A stretch of DNA of 64,000 bases from NCBI GenBank assembly GCA_028284665.1, contig JANQRG010000050.1, positions 1 through 64,000 of the forward strand. Direction: 5' to 3'. Made by a program: the position numbers and the translations under genes. The notes beneath the pieces are model-generated. The model was given only the letters and a program-made list of their open reading frames with translations. It was not told the DNA's origin and searched no databases. This document shows positions 1 to 8,559 of the stretch, in pieces (the first letter of the stretch is position 1; each line of letters begins with the position of its first letter). The DNA comes from Croceivirga sp. (GTDB taxonomy: Bacteria > Bacteroidota > Bacteroidia > Flavobacteriales > Flavobacteriaceae).

Positions 1-1161
1 TGTAGCAGCTGCACCTGTGCCATTACCATTGGTCAAAGTCACACTTAAGGTGATCGTACCATCTCCCAGACCACTCAGGTCAATCCCCGTGATCTGATCC
101 GTTGCACCAACTATTGTCCCACTATCTGTTACCGGAGTGCTCCCGCCACTGCTGCTGAAACTGTAGTTGTAGGTAGCCCCTGCTTCAGCCGCTGCAAATG
201 TGAAACTAATAGCAGTCTCATTACCTGCTGTGATCGGGTCCTGGTCAATACTTACACTGTAACCCGAAGGAACTGCACTTGCCTTGGTCGCCGTATTTGT
301 AGCAGCTGCACCTGTGCCATTACCATTGGTCAAAGTCACACTTAAGGTGATCGTACCATCTCCCAGACCACTCAGATCAATACCCGTGATCTGATCCGTT
401 GCACCAACTATTGTTCCACTATCTGTTACCAGAGTGCCCCCGCCACTGCTGCTGAAACTGTAGTTGTAGGTAGCCCCTACTTCAGCTCCTGCAAATGTGA
501 AACTAACTGCCGTCTCATTACCCCCCGTTATAGGGTCCTGGTCAATACTTACACTGTAACCAGAAGGAACCGCACTGGCCTTGGTCGCCGTATCTGTGGC
601 TGGGGCACCTGTGCCATTACCATTGGTCAGGGTCACACTTAAGGTGATCGTACCATCTCCCAGACCACTCAGGTCAATCCCCGTGATCTGATCCGTTGCT
701 CCAACTATTGTCCCACTATCTGTTACCGGAGTGCCCCCGCCACTGCTGCTGAAACTGTAGTTGTAGGTAGCTCCTACTTCAGCTCCTGCAAAGGTGAAAC
801 TGATAGCAGTCTCATTACCTGCTGTGATCGGGTCCTGGTCAATGCTTACTGAATACCCGGTAGGAACCGCAGTATCCTTGGTTGCTGTATCTTCGGCAGC
901 AGCTCCTGTACCATTGCCATTGGTTAAGGTTACACTTAAAGTAATTGTTCCGTCCCCAAGGCCGCTCAGGTCAATCCCCGTAATCTGATCCGTGGTGCCA
1001 CCAATTATACCAGTATCTGCTACTGGAGCGCCGCCCCCGCTACTAGCGAAACTGTAATTGTAGGTAGCCCCTACTTCAGCCCCTGCAAAGGTGAAACTGA
1101 TAGCAGTCTCATTACCCGAAGTGATCGGGTCCTGGTCAATACTTACACTGTAACCCGAAGG
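1..1161 (-). repeat. four tandem 297-bp coding repeats
   Basis: Units begin at 1161, 864, 567 and 270 (minus strand) with an exact 297-base period; the fourth is cut by the window edge. Units two to four are nearly identical at the DNA level, while the N-terminal unit differs more, including in third codon positions. That points to recent unequal crossing-over or gene conversion inside the array. The copy number in an assembly may be unreliable for the same reason. Confidence 0.9.
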
Positions 1162-1293
1162 AATCTGCCCATACCCCCAGAAACAAAAAATAAAAAAAAG
1201 AAATGTACATAAGGATCTAATCCTTTGTTTAGGAAGATCAAAAACTGTTAAGTAGGATATTATTTCGCGTTGCCGTTCTCGTACCAAAAACAC
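1..1293 (-). CDS. large repeat-containing secreted protein, 5' part only
   Basis: The frame is open from a GTG at 1293 to the left edge, 431 codons, so the C-terminus is missing. An in-frame stop lies two codons upstream of the GTG and there is no ATG before the mature protein; GTG 1293 is the best start, TTG 1287 the alternative. Residues 28-39 form a hydrophobic signal core after a long basic leader, with likely cleavage before Gln43. From residue 45 the protein is a tandem array of 99-residue units (1161-865, 864-568, 567-271, 270 to edge), each with the pattern GYSVSIDQDPIT, NETAISFTFAGAE, TYNYSFSSSGGG, LSGLGDGTITLSVTLTNGNG. These look like Ig/cadherin-like beta domains typical of giant Flavobacteriaceae surface adhesins. 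Such proteins usually end in a T9SS sorting or gliding-motility C-terminal domain, which would lie outside the window. Substrate and ligand cannot be told. Confidence 0.8.
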   Translation of the reverse strand, partial: MFLVRERQREIISYLTVFDLPKQRIRSLCTFLFFIFCFWGYGQIPSGYSVSIDQDPITSGNETAISFTFAGAEVGATYNYSFASSGGGAPVADTGIIGGTTDQITGIDLSGLGDGTITLSVTLTNGNGTGAAAEDTATKDTAVPTGYSVSIDQDPITAGNETAISFTFAGAEVGATYNYSFSSSGGGTPVTDSGTIVGATDQITGIDLSGLGDGTITLSVTLTNGNGTGAPATDTATKASAVPSGYSVSIDQDPITGGNETAVSFTFAGAEVGATYNYSFSSSGGGTLVTDSGTIVGATDQITGIDLSGLGDGTITLSVTLTNGNGTGAAATNTATKASAVPSGYSVSIDQDPITAGNETAISFTFAAAEAGATYNYSFSSSGGSTPVTDSGTIVGATDQITGIDLSGLGDGTITLSVTLTNGNGTGAAAT

Positions 1294-1412
1294 CTTCTAA
1301 CTGTTACTGCTCGGGGAACATCAATATTACTAAAATTCAAATGATTGCCCCAACATAAAGGATTAAATCTAGGTTTCCTTAGACAAACTACCTATTGTAT
1401 CGATATATGGAT

Positions 1413-2297
1413 TTAAGCGATTTGAGCTGAGGTGGTTGCCACCTGTGCATCGATCTTTTTCACTAGACCTTGCAGTACTTTTCCCGGGCCTACTTCTACA
1501 AAGTCTGAAGCTCCATTAGCAATCATATGCTGCACGCTTTGGGTCCATTTTACCGGAGCGGTGAGTTGGGCGATCAGGTTGGCCTTTATTTGCTCAGGAT
1601 CGGTAACCGCTGTAGTAGGGACATTTTGATATACCGGGCAATTCGGATTTTTAAAATTCGTTTGCTCAATCGCTGCAGCCAGTTCTTCCCTGGCCGGCTC
1701 CATCAGTGGCGAATGGAAAGCACCTCCTACCGGTAGTACCAAGGCTCTTCTTGCCCCTGCTTCTTTTAATTTTTCACAGGCCTCGTTTACGGCTTCCACC
1801 TCCCCTGAAATGACCAATTGGCCCGGGCAGTTGTAATTTGCAGGAACCACAATCCCTTCAACTTCTTCGCAGATCTTTTCCACTACGGCATCTTCCAATC
1901 CCAGGACTGCCGCCATAGTACTTGGTTGCAATTCGCAGGCCTTTTGCATCGCCTTTGCCCGTTGAGAAACCAATGTAAGGCCATCTTCAAATTCTAAAGT
2001 TCCATTGGCCACCAAGGCGGAGAATTCCCCAAGGGAATGGCCTGCTACCATATCCGGTTGAAAAGCATCTCCCATTACTTTTCCCAAAATCACAGAATGC
2101 AGGAAGATCGCGGGTTGCGTAACCTTAGTCTGTTTCAAGTCTTCTGCAGTGCCCTCAAACATGATATCGGTAATGGAAAAGCCAAGAATGTCGTTTGCAT
2201 TCTCAAAGAGCTCCTGTGCCTGGGGGTACTGCTCGTATACATCCAACCCCATCCCCACAAATTGTGCTCCCTGTCCTGGAAAAATATATGCCTTCAT
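1413..2297 (-). CDS. fabD: malonyl-CoA:ACP transacylase
   Basis: Transfers malonyl from CoA to acyl carrier protein in cytoplasmic type II fatty-acid synthesis. The 294-residue length is normal for FabD. The N-terminal PGQGAQ motif (residues 7-12), the nucleophile elbow GHSLGE with Ser88, Arg113, the PGQLVISG segment and the catalytic His195 in GAFHSPL are all present. It starts at an ATG right after a TATTTTTG box. It is transcribed apart from the carbonic anhydrase gene behind it (64-base gap) and no other fab gene is next to it. Identification is secure. Confidence 0.96.
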   Translation of the reverse strand: MKAYIFPGQGAQFVGMGLDVYEQYPQAQELFENANDILGFSITDIMFEGTAEDLKQTKVTQPAIFLHSVILGKVMGDAFQPDMVAGHSLGEFSALVANGTLEFEDGLTLVSQRAKAMQKACELQPSTMAAVLGLEDAVVEKICEEVEGIVVPANYNCPGQLVISGEVEAVNEACEKLKEAGARRALVLPVGGAFHSPLMEPAREELAAAIEQTNFKNPNCPVYQNVPTTAVTDPEQIKANLIAQLTAPVKWTQSVQHMIANGASDFVEVGPGKVLQGLVKKIDAQVATTSAQIA

Positions 2298-2317
2298 AAT
2301 TAAAAAGTTCGGTTTGG

Positions 2318-2325
2318 CAAAAATA
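2318..2325 (-). promoter_or_regulatory. candidate -7 box for fabD
   Basis: TATTTTTG on the minus strand fits the Bacteroidota -7 consensus TAnnTTTG and lies 20 bases upstream of the fabD ATG. No good TTTG -33 element sits at the expected spacing, so the call rests on one box and its position. Confidence 0.35.
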
Positions 2326-2361
2326 GAAAAAGGGATGAACTGTCGTTTCCCTGCCGGAAGT

Positions 2362-2871
2362 TTATTTGAACCAACTACTGTATTTCACATAGTTGTTTGC
2401 AATACGATCTATCTCTCCGGAGCTTAGTTCCGGACTGACTTCCTTTAGCTTTTTAGCGGGCATTCCTGCATAGATGGTACCGGAAGGGACGTGAGTGCCT
2501 TGCGTTACTACAGCGCCGGCAGCAATAATAGCATTGGACTCTACCACACAATCGTCCATTACAATTGCCCCCATACCTATGAGCACATTGTCATGGATGG
2601 TGCAGCCGTGTACTATAGCATTATGCCCGATGGACACGTTATTACCAATAGTGGTAGGGGACTTTTGATAGGTACAATGGATGACCGCGCCATCCTGAAC
2701 ATTCACTTTATTACCCATTTTAATGAAGTGAACATCTCCACGTATCACAGCATTGAACCAAACGCTGCATTGATCGCCCATCACCACTTCTCCGACAATC
2801 GTTGCATTTTGGGCAATGAAGCAATCTTCCCCTAGTTGCGGGGATTTTCCATTTACGGCATGTAGTATCAT
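2362..2871 (-). CDS. gamma-class carbonic anhydrase family protein
   Basis: A 169-residue left-handed beta-helix protein of the gamma-carbonic anhydrase / YrdA / PaaY family. Hexapeptide repeats of the form (I/V)GxxxxV run through residues 15-130. The three zinc-ligand histidines of the family are recognisable as His65, His83 and His88 (motifs NVQDGAVIH and IGHNAIVHG), and Arg44/Asp46 of the RGD motif is kept, so metal binding is likely. Many members of this family have weak or no carbonic anhydrase activity, so the substrate is not certain. Monocistronic between fabD and the response regulator. Confidence 0.85.
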   Translation of the reverse strand: MILHAVNGKSPQLGEDCFIAQNATIVGEVVMGDQCSVWFNAVIRGDVHFIKMGNKVNVQDGAVIHCTYQKSPTTIGNNVSIGHNAIVHGCTIHDNVLIGMGAIVMDDCVVESNAIIAAGAVVTQGTHVPSGTIYAGMPAKKLKEVSPELSSGEIDRIANNYVKYSSWFK

Positions 2872-2898
2872 TATAAAGAAATTAGTTTATGGATCTGA

Positions 2899-3630
2899 TT
2901 ATTGAAAATAGGAAAGCAAGTCGGCTTTTCGGGTGGCGGACACCGAAAGTTCCTTACCATTACTTAGGAGAACGCTTCCCCCTTTTCCCTTTTTGTATTG
3001 TGCTATTTCATTGAGATTTACCAGATAGGACTTGTGGATCCGTACAAATGGAAAATCCTGCAATAATTCCTCAAAACGTTTTAATGTTTTACTCACCAGG
3101 ATTTTTCGTTCCTTCAGATGGATCTCGGTGTAATTATCATCTGCCTTGCAATAGTAGATATCTGCTACCTCCAGGACCTTAAAACCATCCTGTTGCGGCA
3201 AGGTAATTTTACCTTCGACTTTAGCAAAGTTGGAATGCAATAGTTTACCTTCCAATGCATTCTCGCGTTGTTTGATAGTAACCACATGCTGCACCCCCTT
3301 GATCAATTCGTCAATATTTATCGGTTTCATTAAATAATAGGCCGCATGACTGTTGAGCGCGTCCAGTGCATAATGATCGTAGGCCGTTACAAAAATGGTC
3401 TCAAAGGTTCTATCCGGTACCTTTTCTAGCAAATCAAATGCATTTCCAAAGGGCATTTCCACATCTAAAAAAACAAGATCCAACGACTCTTTTGCTATTA
3501 ATTCCAGTCCTTCCTGTATACTAGCAGCCTCTCCAAGCAATTCTACCTCCTGGCAGTATTTGGCAAGATACTCTCGAAGAATTTCCCTGCTATTCGCCTC
3601 ATCTTCTACTATGATTGCCTTAAGTTTCAT
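2899..3630 (-). CDS. LytTR-family response regulator
   Basis: 243 residues: receiver domain (about 1-125) with acidic pair Glu9/Asp10, phospho-acceptor Asp56 in FLDVEMP, Thr82 and Lys102, then a LytTR DNA-binding domain (about 140-243). Partner of the histidine kinase immediately upstream: its ATG shares one base with the kinase stop codon (TAATG at 3630), so the two are translationally coupled. LytTR regulators bind short repeats upstream of their targets; the target genes cannot be read from this window. Confidence 0.93.
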   Translation of the reverse strand: MKLKAIIVEDEANSREILREYLAKYCQEVELLGEAASIQEGLELIAKESLDLVFLDVEMPFGNAFDLLEKVPDRTFETIFVTAYDHYALDALNSHAAYYLMKPINIDELIKGVQHVVTIKQRENALEGKLLHSNFAKVEGKITLPQQDGFKVLEVADIYYCKADDNYTEIHLKERKILVSKTLKRFEELLQDFPFVRIHKSYLVNLNEIAQYKKGKGGSVLLSNGKELSVSATRKADLLSYFQ

Positions 3631-5822
3631 TAGTCTTTTTTAAGTTTTAGTACTACCTTCGTGCCTATCCCGTGGTCCTCAAGATCAGAAATCGTAACAT
3701 CCACCTTGTTTTCATGCATTGTATTCAAAATGGCAATACGCTTTTTGATATTTCCCATGCCTTTGGACTTTTGTTTCTTCTGGTGCTGGGTCTTCAAAGC
3801 TGCCGACTTTTTTCTACCAATACCATTATCTGCTAAAGTTATTTGTAGCAAGTGCTCCCCGATTTGTGCAACAGTGATCCGCAACATCCCTTTTTCCTCT
3901 TTGTAACGCAAACCATGCCAAATAGCATTCTCCACATAGGGTTGCAAAAGCATCGGAGGGATTTCAAACGCATCTACCTGGACATTGTCCGCCACTTCGA
4001 TCTTATAATCAAACTTTTCGGGGAAACGGGAGTGTTCCAACTTTACATACAGCCGTAACAGCTCCAGTTCTTTTGTAAAGGGAATAAAATCTTCTTCCGA
4101 GTTTTCTAATACATTGCGCATCAGCACGGAAAAATCACTCAAAAAACGGTTAGCACTTCGCTCATCATTTTTAGCAATATAACTATTCACAGAATTTAAG
4201 GCATTAAATATGAAATGTGGGTTCATCTGGGAACGCAATGACTTTAATGCCAGCAAATTGTTTGCCAGCTTTTGCTTTTGATTACTACGATAGAACAGAA
4301 ATGCCGTGAGCGCCAGCAATCCCATTCCGAAGACCAGGGAATAGATCAGCCATTTCTGACGTTTATTGCGCTCCCCAATCAATTCTTGCTCCGTTAACGC
4401 CAGGCTGTACTTACTTTGACTTAGTTCCCGCTCCTGTTCCAGCGTAGTAATACGGTTTTGTTTCCTGGCGATATCCAGGTTTAAGCGGGCTAATCTTGAT
4501 ATCTCCTGCTCCTTACGGATATAAAGACTATCGACCAGGGTTACATAGGCCTGATAATTCTCAAAGGCCCTTGTAAAATCGCCTTTGGACTCATACACCT
4601 CGGAAAGCTCGCGGGTAGCATCTTTTTGCACGACCAGGTCGTCTTCGTTATCTGCTTCCACGATACTTTTTTGCAGGTAAGGTATGGCCTCATCAAGTCT
4701 TGACTGCGCGATGTAAGCTTGAGCGATCTTGTAATTGATGCGTTGTGGCGTAATGGAATCCGTTCCAATATTCCCTTTTTCTTTGGCAACCGCCTTCTCC
4801 GGAAGTTGCTGAATTTGGTCCAGACTCTTTTTTCGCAACGTAATTTCGTCCTGGTACCTGCTGGAACGGTTATAAAAATCTGCCACTTTCTCGTTTTCCT
4901 CAATTGCCCGTTGTGGGGCTTGCTGTTGCGATAACTGCAATGCATTATCGAAATACCCCTGTGCTTCAATTCTTCGATCAACACTCGCGTAGGTCTCCGC
5001 AATTTTGGAGTTAATATCGATCACTTTCGCGGAAACCTGATTTTTCTGCGCCACCTTTAATCCCTCTTTATAGTAATCCAGTGCCAGTTCGGTGTTGCCA
5101 AGTCCTTTGTTAGCATCTCCCAGGCCTTCAAGCAATGCAATCCGCTGCAACGGTTCAAGGCGTTTTAATGGTACCAGTTCCGAAAGCTCTTTCTCCGCCT
5201 CCTCATAATTACGATTAGCCAGATACGCTTGGGCCAAAATAAGGCTTGCTTTAATCGTCTTTCTTGCTTTTTGGGCATCCTGAAGATTCGTAATGGCCAG
5301 ATCGTATTGCTGGTGGTACAAATACACTTCCCCCAATACGGTTAATGAACGCGCCAGTTGGGTTTTATCGCCATTCGTTCCAATAAGGGAAATGGATTGC
5401 GAGACAAATTCGATACTCTTTCCGATATCTTTACTTTTATAAAACTCTGCTGAATCCAGGTAGACCTGGTGCCTGGCGATTAGCTCGGTTTCCCGCCTCT
5501 GCTGTCGGGAAGGGGAATATTCTTCAACTTCCACTATGATGTCCTCTTCAGAGTTGATCCGGTGACGTACCGTCTCAAAATCGGGATTCTGAACAATGAG
5601 CATATCGCCCACCTTTACATTAATCCGAAATTCGCCCAAACCATTGGTAGTAACGTATTCTCCCTTATCCGTGCTGACATCCACACCGGAAATGGGCGAA
5701 CCGTTTTCTTTTACCCTTACCTGTCCTTTAAGTACGAATGTTCCCTGTTGCTGTGCATAGATGAAATTCGAGGAAAAGAGGGTAAAAGAAAGAAATAGTG
5801 CTATGCCCGTTTTTGTAATCAT
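3630..5822 (-). CDS. LytS-type sensor histidine kinase with carboxypeptidase-like and TPR sensor region
   Basis: 730 residues. A signal peptide (1-23) is followed by a CarboxypepD_reg-like beta domain (about 30-100), a long TPR array (about 115-440), a coiled coil with many Gln/Glu/Arg, one transmembrane helix near 490-512, and a cytoplasmic His_kinase domain with phospho-acceptor His536 in QMNPHFIFNALN. The ATPase domain has the N-box YVENAIWHG (Asn631) and DNGIG (Asp665), and KGMGN near 687. The sensor half is therefore predicted to lie in the periplasm and to bind a protein or peptide partner through the TPRs. It is coupled to the LytTR regulator behind it. The architecture is known in Bacteroidota, but its ligand is not. 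Confidence 0.9.
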   Translation of the reverse strand: MITKTGIALFLSFTLFSSNFIYAQQQGTFVLKGQVRVKENGSPISGVDVSTDKGEYVTTNGLGEFRINVKVGDMLIVQNPDFETVRHRINSEEDIIVEVEEYSPSRQQRRETELIARHQVYLDSAEFYKSKDIGKSIEFVSQSISLIGTNGDKTQLARSLTVLGEVYLYHQQYDLAITNLQDAQKARKTIKASLILAQAYLANRNYEEAEKELSELVPLKRLEPLQRIALLEGLGDANKGLGNTELALDYYKEGLKVAQKNQVSAKVIDINSKIAETYASVDRRIEAQGYFDNALQLSQQQAPQRAIEENEKVADFYNRSSRYQDEITLRKKSLDQIQQLPEKAVAKEKGNIGTDSITPQRINYKIAQAYIAQSRLDEAIPYLQKSIVEADNEDDLVVQKDATRELSEVYESKGDFTRAFENYQAYVTLVDSLYIRKEQEISRLARLNLDIARKQNRITTLEQERELSQSKYSLALTEQELIGERNKRQKWLIYSLVFGMGLLALTAFLFYRSNQKQKLANNLLALKSLRSQMNPHFIFNALNSVNSYIAKNDERSANRFLSDFSVLMRNVLENSEEDFIPFTKELELLRLYVKLEHSRFPEKFDYKIEVADNVQVDAFEIPPMLLQPYVENAIWHGLRYKEEKGMLRITVAQIGEHLLQITLADNGIGRKKSAALKTQHQKKQKSKGMGNIKKRIAILNTMHENKVDVTISDLEDHGIGTKVVLKLKKD

Positions 5823-6028
5823 TACTTCCTTTAACGATAGTAAACTTAGGGTATTTGGAGCGCAATAAAAAATTAGTGACCCCTCAGAAGCCCTTGAAAA
5901 AAGGGGGTATTACCCGTTTACTCAATGAAAAAGTAGTTCCGCTCAATACGAGGCCGTAATGACTCAATTTTGGTTTTTTCAGTAAAATCCTGGACATAGC
6001 TTTACCCGAAATCAAAAATTGAAAAACT

Positions 6029-7195
6029 ATGAAACGAAGGATCAATTTACTTGTTTTAGCAGGTTTGCTGTCATCCATATCGTATGGATTACCGCATTAC
6101 CCCGGAGCTAACCAGGATTTTCATAATCCTCCAGCGGTACTTAACAATACCAGTGCGCCTCAGCAGTATGTAAAAATTGCATTGCTTTTAGATACTAGCA
6201 ATAGTATGGATGGTTTGATCAATCAGGCAAAAGCCCAACTTTGGGATATTGTAAATGAATTTACCTATGCACGCTGTGGTAATCACAGCAGGCCCCAGCT
6301 ACAAATTGCGCTCTATGAATATGGGAATGATAACCTTTCTTCTCGTGAGGGATATATTCGGCAGGTTTTGAATTTTAGCAGCAACCTGGACGAGATCTCA
6401 GAGAAACTATTCTCGCTTACCACTAACGGCGGAGAAGAATACTGCGGCCAGGTAATCCATACCTCACTGAAGCAGTTGGAATGGGGTAAAAATCCTGATG
6501 ACCTTAAGTTGGTTTTCATTGCTGGAAACGAGCCCTTTACCCAGGGAAAACTGGACTATCGGGATGCAGCGGCACAAGCCAATGAAAAAGACGTAGTGGT
6601 AAACACTATTTTCTGTGGCGACTACCAACAGGGTATTGCCACCCAATGGAAAGATGGTGCGGTCAAAACGGGAGGAGATTATATGGCCATAGACCATAAC
6701 CAACAACTTGTGCATATCGCTACCCCGTATGATGATATTATCATACAGCTCAACGCGAAACTCAACAAAACCTATGTGAGCTATGGTTATGCAGGAGCCC
6801 AACGCGCAAAACAACAAGCCTCCCAGGATGATAACGCTTATGAATTGGCAGAATCCGTAGCTGTTAATCGGGCAGTAAGTAAAAGTTCACGGCTCTACAA
6901 AAATGCGGAATGGGATTTAGTAGATGCGGTTGAGGATTCCGAGAGTGTCCTGGAAGAAATTGAAGAAGAACAACTTCCCAAAGCCCTGCAGGGAAAATCA
7001 CCGCAAGAGATCAAAGCCTACGTGAAGCAGAAAAAAGCGGAACGGGTAAAGATCCAAAAAGAGATCCAGGAATTGAATGCCGAGCGGGAAGCGTTCATTG
7101 CACAACAACGCAAGGATCAAAAAGGGGAATTGGAAAATGCGATGCTACAGGCTATTAAAAAACAGGCCGCGAAAAAGAAGTATACGTGGGAATAG
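6029..7195 (+). CDS. exported VWA-domain protein
   Basis: 388 residues with an N-terminal signal sequence (1-20) and a von Willebrand factor A domain from about residue 48 to 270. The MIDAS motif DTSNS is at residues 55-59, so divalent metal binding is likely. The C-terminal 110 residues are highly charged (Lys/Glu/Gln-rich, predicted coiled coil from about 315). It is transcribed alone, divergently from the two-component system, and ends at a strong bidirectional hairpin. A possible TAGCTTTA -7 box lies 30 bases upstream. Its partner is unknown; VWA proteins of this kind usually act in protein-protein contacts in the periplasm or at the surface. Confidence 0.8.
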   Translation: MKRRINLLVLAGLLSSISYGLPHYPGANQDFHNPPAVLNNTSAPQQYVKIALLLDTSNSMDGLINQAKAQLWDIVNEFTYARCGNHSRPQLQIALYEYGNDNLSSREGYIRQVLNFSSNLDEISEKLFSLTTNGGEEYCGQVIHTSLKQLEWGKNPDDLKLVFIAGNEPFTQGKLDYRDAAAQANEKDVVVNTIFCGDYQQGIATQWKDGAVKTGGDYMAIDHNQQLVHIATPYDDIIIQLNAKLNKTYVSYGYAGAQRAKQQASQDDNAYELAESVAVNRAVSKSSRLYKNAEWDLVDAVEDSESVLEEIEEEQLPKALQGKSPQEIKAYVKQKKAERVKIQKEIQELNAEREAFIAQQRKDQKGELENAMLQAIKKQAAKKKYTWE

Positions 7196-7211
7196 AATAA
7201 AGCAGTATTCA

Positions 7212-7250
7212 CTATTTCGGTGCGTGCCTATTTTGCATGTACCGAAATAG
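7212..7250. terminator. bidirectional terminator hairpin
   Basis: A 16-bp stem (7212-7227 with 7235-7250, two G-T wobbles) closes a seven-base loop between the convergent VWA and PorP/SprF-like genes. Its position 16 bases after one stop and just after the other fits shared termination for both genes. The U-tract is weak on each side. Confidence 0.75.
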
Positions 7251-7257
7251 TCCCCAT

Positions 7258-8250
7258 TTAATTTGCAGCGGGGCAATAGCAATCGTAGCGATTCTCAGGT
7301 TGCTCGCCCAAATCATAACCAATAGTGATCTGGTGAAAACCCCCATCAGCAAAACGAATGTCACCGGATTGATAGGAATAATTATAGGAGAACAAAAATC
7401 GATTCACATTAACCCCAACAATTGGTGTGAAAAGTTGTAGCCTTTGTTCCCCGAAAGATCCGTTTTGTTGGAATTGAGCACCATCAAAACTCCTTCTATA
7501 GGACAATCCTCCCCAAATAGTACCAAAGCCGACATCTCTATAGACTTTGGCATTGATATCAATAGTCCGCTCCCGGGTAAAATCGGTCATTTGAAATAAT
7601 ACGGAAGGTTCTACTCTAAAATCCCCCCTGCCAAAAACATAACCCGCAGAAAGCAAATAGCGTCTCAGGTTGTCAAACTCCGCCGCTGTATACAAATCCC
7701 GACCCGACCCTAAGAGGTTGAGGACAGCGGCATGCGCATAAAATTCCAGGTAGTTGTAGGACACTCCGAGATCTACGTTGAAATAACTGGTGGTATTTTT
7801 TACGCCGCTAATGATCGGATCCGGAATTACCGACCGAAACTCCGATTCATCCAGACTACTCAAAATCACACCGGTGCTTAACCCGAAAGATAATTGGTTT
7901 AAGGTGCGGAAATCCCCGGCAAGCTGTAAATGATGTGCATAGGTCCCTTTAAAACCCGTTTGAGAATGAAATCCGTTGGAATCGTTAAACAGTATAAAAC
8001 CTACACCACTTCGCTCCCCAACCCTGAAATTCGCATTGAACGTCTGTAAGTTGGGTGCTTCATCCACATCAAACCACTGCTGTCGGGCTGTAAGCCGTAA
8101 TTTTCCGCCCTGTCCAATCCCTGCCATAGAGGGATAGACCAGATAATAGTTATCTGCCAGATAATCAAAATATACGGGAATCCCTTCTTGGGCACGCAGC
8201 TGATGGCATAGCAAGAAGAGTAACAACGGTAAAAGGAGCAATTTTTTCAT
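7258..8250 (-). CDS. PorP/SprF family type IX secretion outer-membrane protein
   Basis: 330 residues with a signal peptide (1-20, cleaved near LRAQ|E) and a barrel-like body with alternating aromatic and polar residues. The opening after the signal, with PVYFDYLADNYYLVYPS and GKLRLTARQQW, is typical of the PorP/SprF family, which works with T9SS substrates such as SprB. Usually a SprF-like gene lies beside the adhesin it helps to export; here no adhesin is adjacent, the nearest being the repeat protein at the left edge. Assignment to the family is firm, the specific partner unknown. Confidence 0.85.
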   Translation of the reverse strand: MKKLLLLPLLLFLLCHQLRAQEGIPVYFDYLADNYYLVYPSMAGIGQGGKLRLTARQQWFDVDEAPNLQTFNANFRVGERSGVGFILFNDSNGFHSQTGFKGTYAHHLQLAGDFRTLNQLSFGLSTGVILSSLDESEFRSVIPDPIISGVKNTTSYFNVDLGVSYNYLEFYAHAAVLNLLGSGRDLYTAAEFDNLRRYLLSAGYVFGRGDFRVEPSVLFQMTDFTRERTIDINAKVYRDVGFGTIWGGLSYRRSFDGAQFQQNGSFGEQRLQLFTPIVGVNVNRFLFSYNYSYQSGDIRFADGGFHQITIGYDLGEQPENRYDCYCPAAN

Positions 8251-8513
8251 TAAGAAGTGGGGCTATGTGTTAGTTCCGTGCTGCATAAACAACTACATAA
8301 CGATTTAAATCTAACATTATTACCTATTGTGCATTTTGATAAATGAACATATGATACTTTAGAAATCTTCCTTTTTTTCCTCTTATCCTAAAGCCTGCCG
8401 GCCGGCAAGGCAGGGAGGGAAGGAAGATTTCCCGGATTATCCCTTTAGGAAATGGGAAAAATCGGAGAAATCCTTACAAAAATCTCAAAATGCGTAACAG
8501 GTAGTATTATAAA
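8251..8513. other. intergenic region with tiered palindrome, no gene seen
   Basis: The 309 bases between the PorP/SprF-like gene and the NifU-type start (8560) hold no convincing reading frame. The middle is occupied by a 70-base nested inverted repeat described separately, and the right end by the promoter of the downstream gene. Confidence 0.7.
8362..8431. repeat. nested inverted repeat (MITE/REP-like)
   Basis: Outer arms GAAATCTTCC (8362-8371) and GGAAGATTTC (8422-8431) are perfect complements. Inside them TTCCTC pairs with GAGGGAA (one bulge), and a G/C-rich core pairs CCTGCC (8394-8399) with GGCAGG (8409-8414). The same CCTGCC/GGCAGG core recurs in the repeats of the Rhs region. Confidence 0.6.
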
Positions 8514-8544
8514 TTTTTATCCCCACAATTCCTTCGTAATTTTG
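8514..8544 (+). promoter_or_regulatory. Bacteroidota-type promoter of the NifU-type gene
   Basis: TAATTTTG at 8537-8544 matches the -7 consensus TAnnTTTG exactly, with TTTT (3 of 4 to TTTG) 19 bases upstream at 8514-8517. Transcription would begin near 8550, which argues for translation from ATG 8560 rather than from an upstream in-frame ATG at 8452. Confidence 0.5.
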
Positions 8545-8559
8545 CTAAAATTTGAGGCT

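Noticed and set aside
1-1161. CRISPR-like regular repeats
   Set aside because: Period is 297 bases, the units are in frame and encode beta-rich domains; there are no short repeats with variable spacers.
4541-5002. 153-codon minus-strand frame
   Set aside because: Lies wholly inside the histidine kinase gene in another frame; basic, low-information sequence.
8452-8559. Upstream in-frame ATG extending the NifU-type protein by 36 residues
   Set aside because: The extra residues do not fit the family and the promoter -7 box at 8537-8544 lies inside them.
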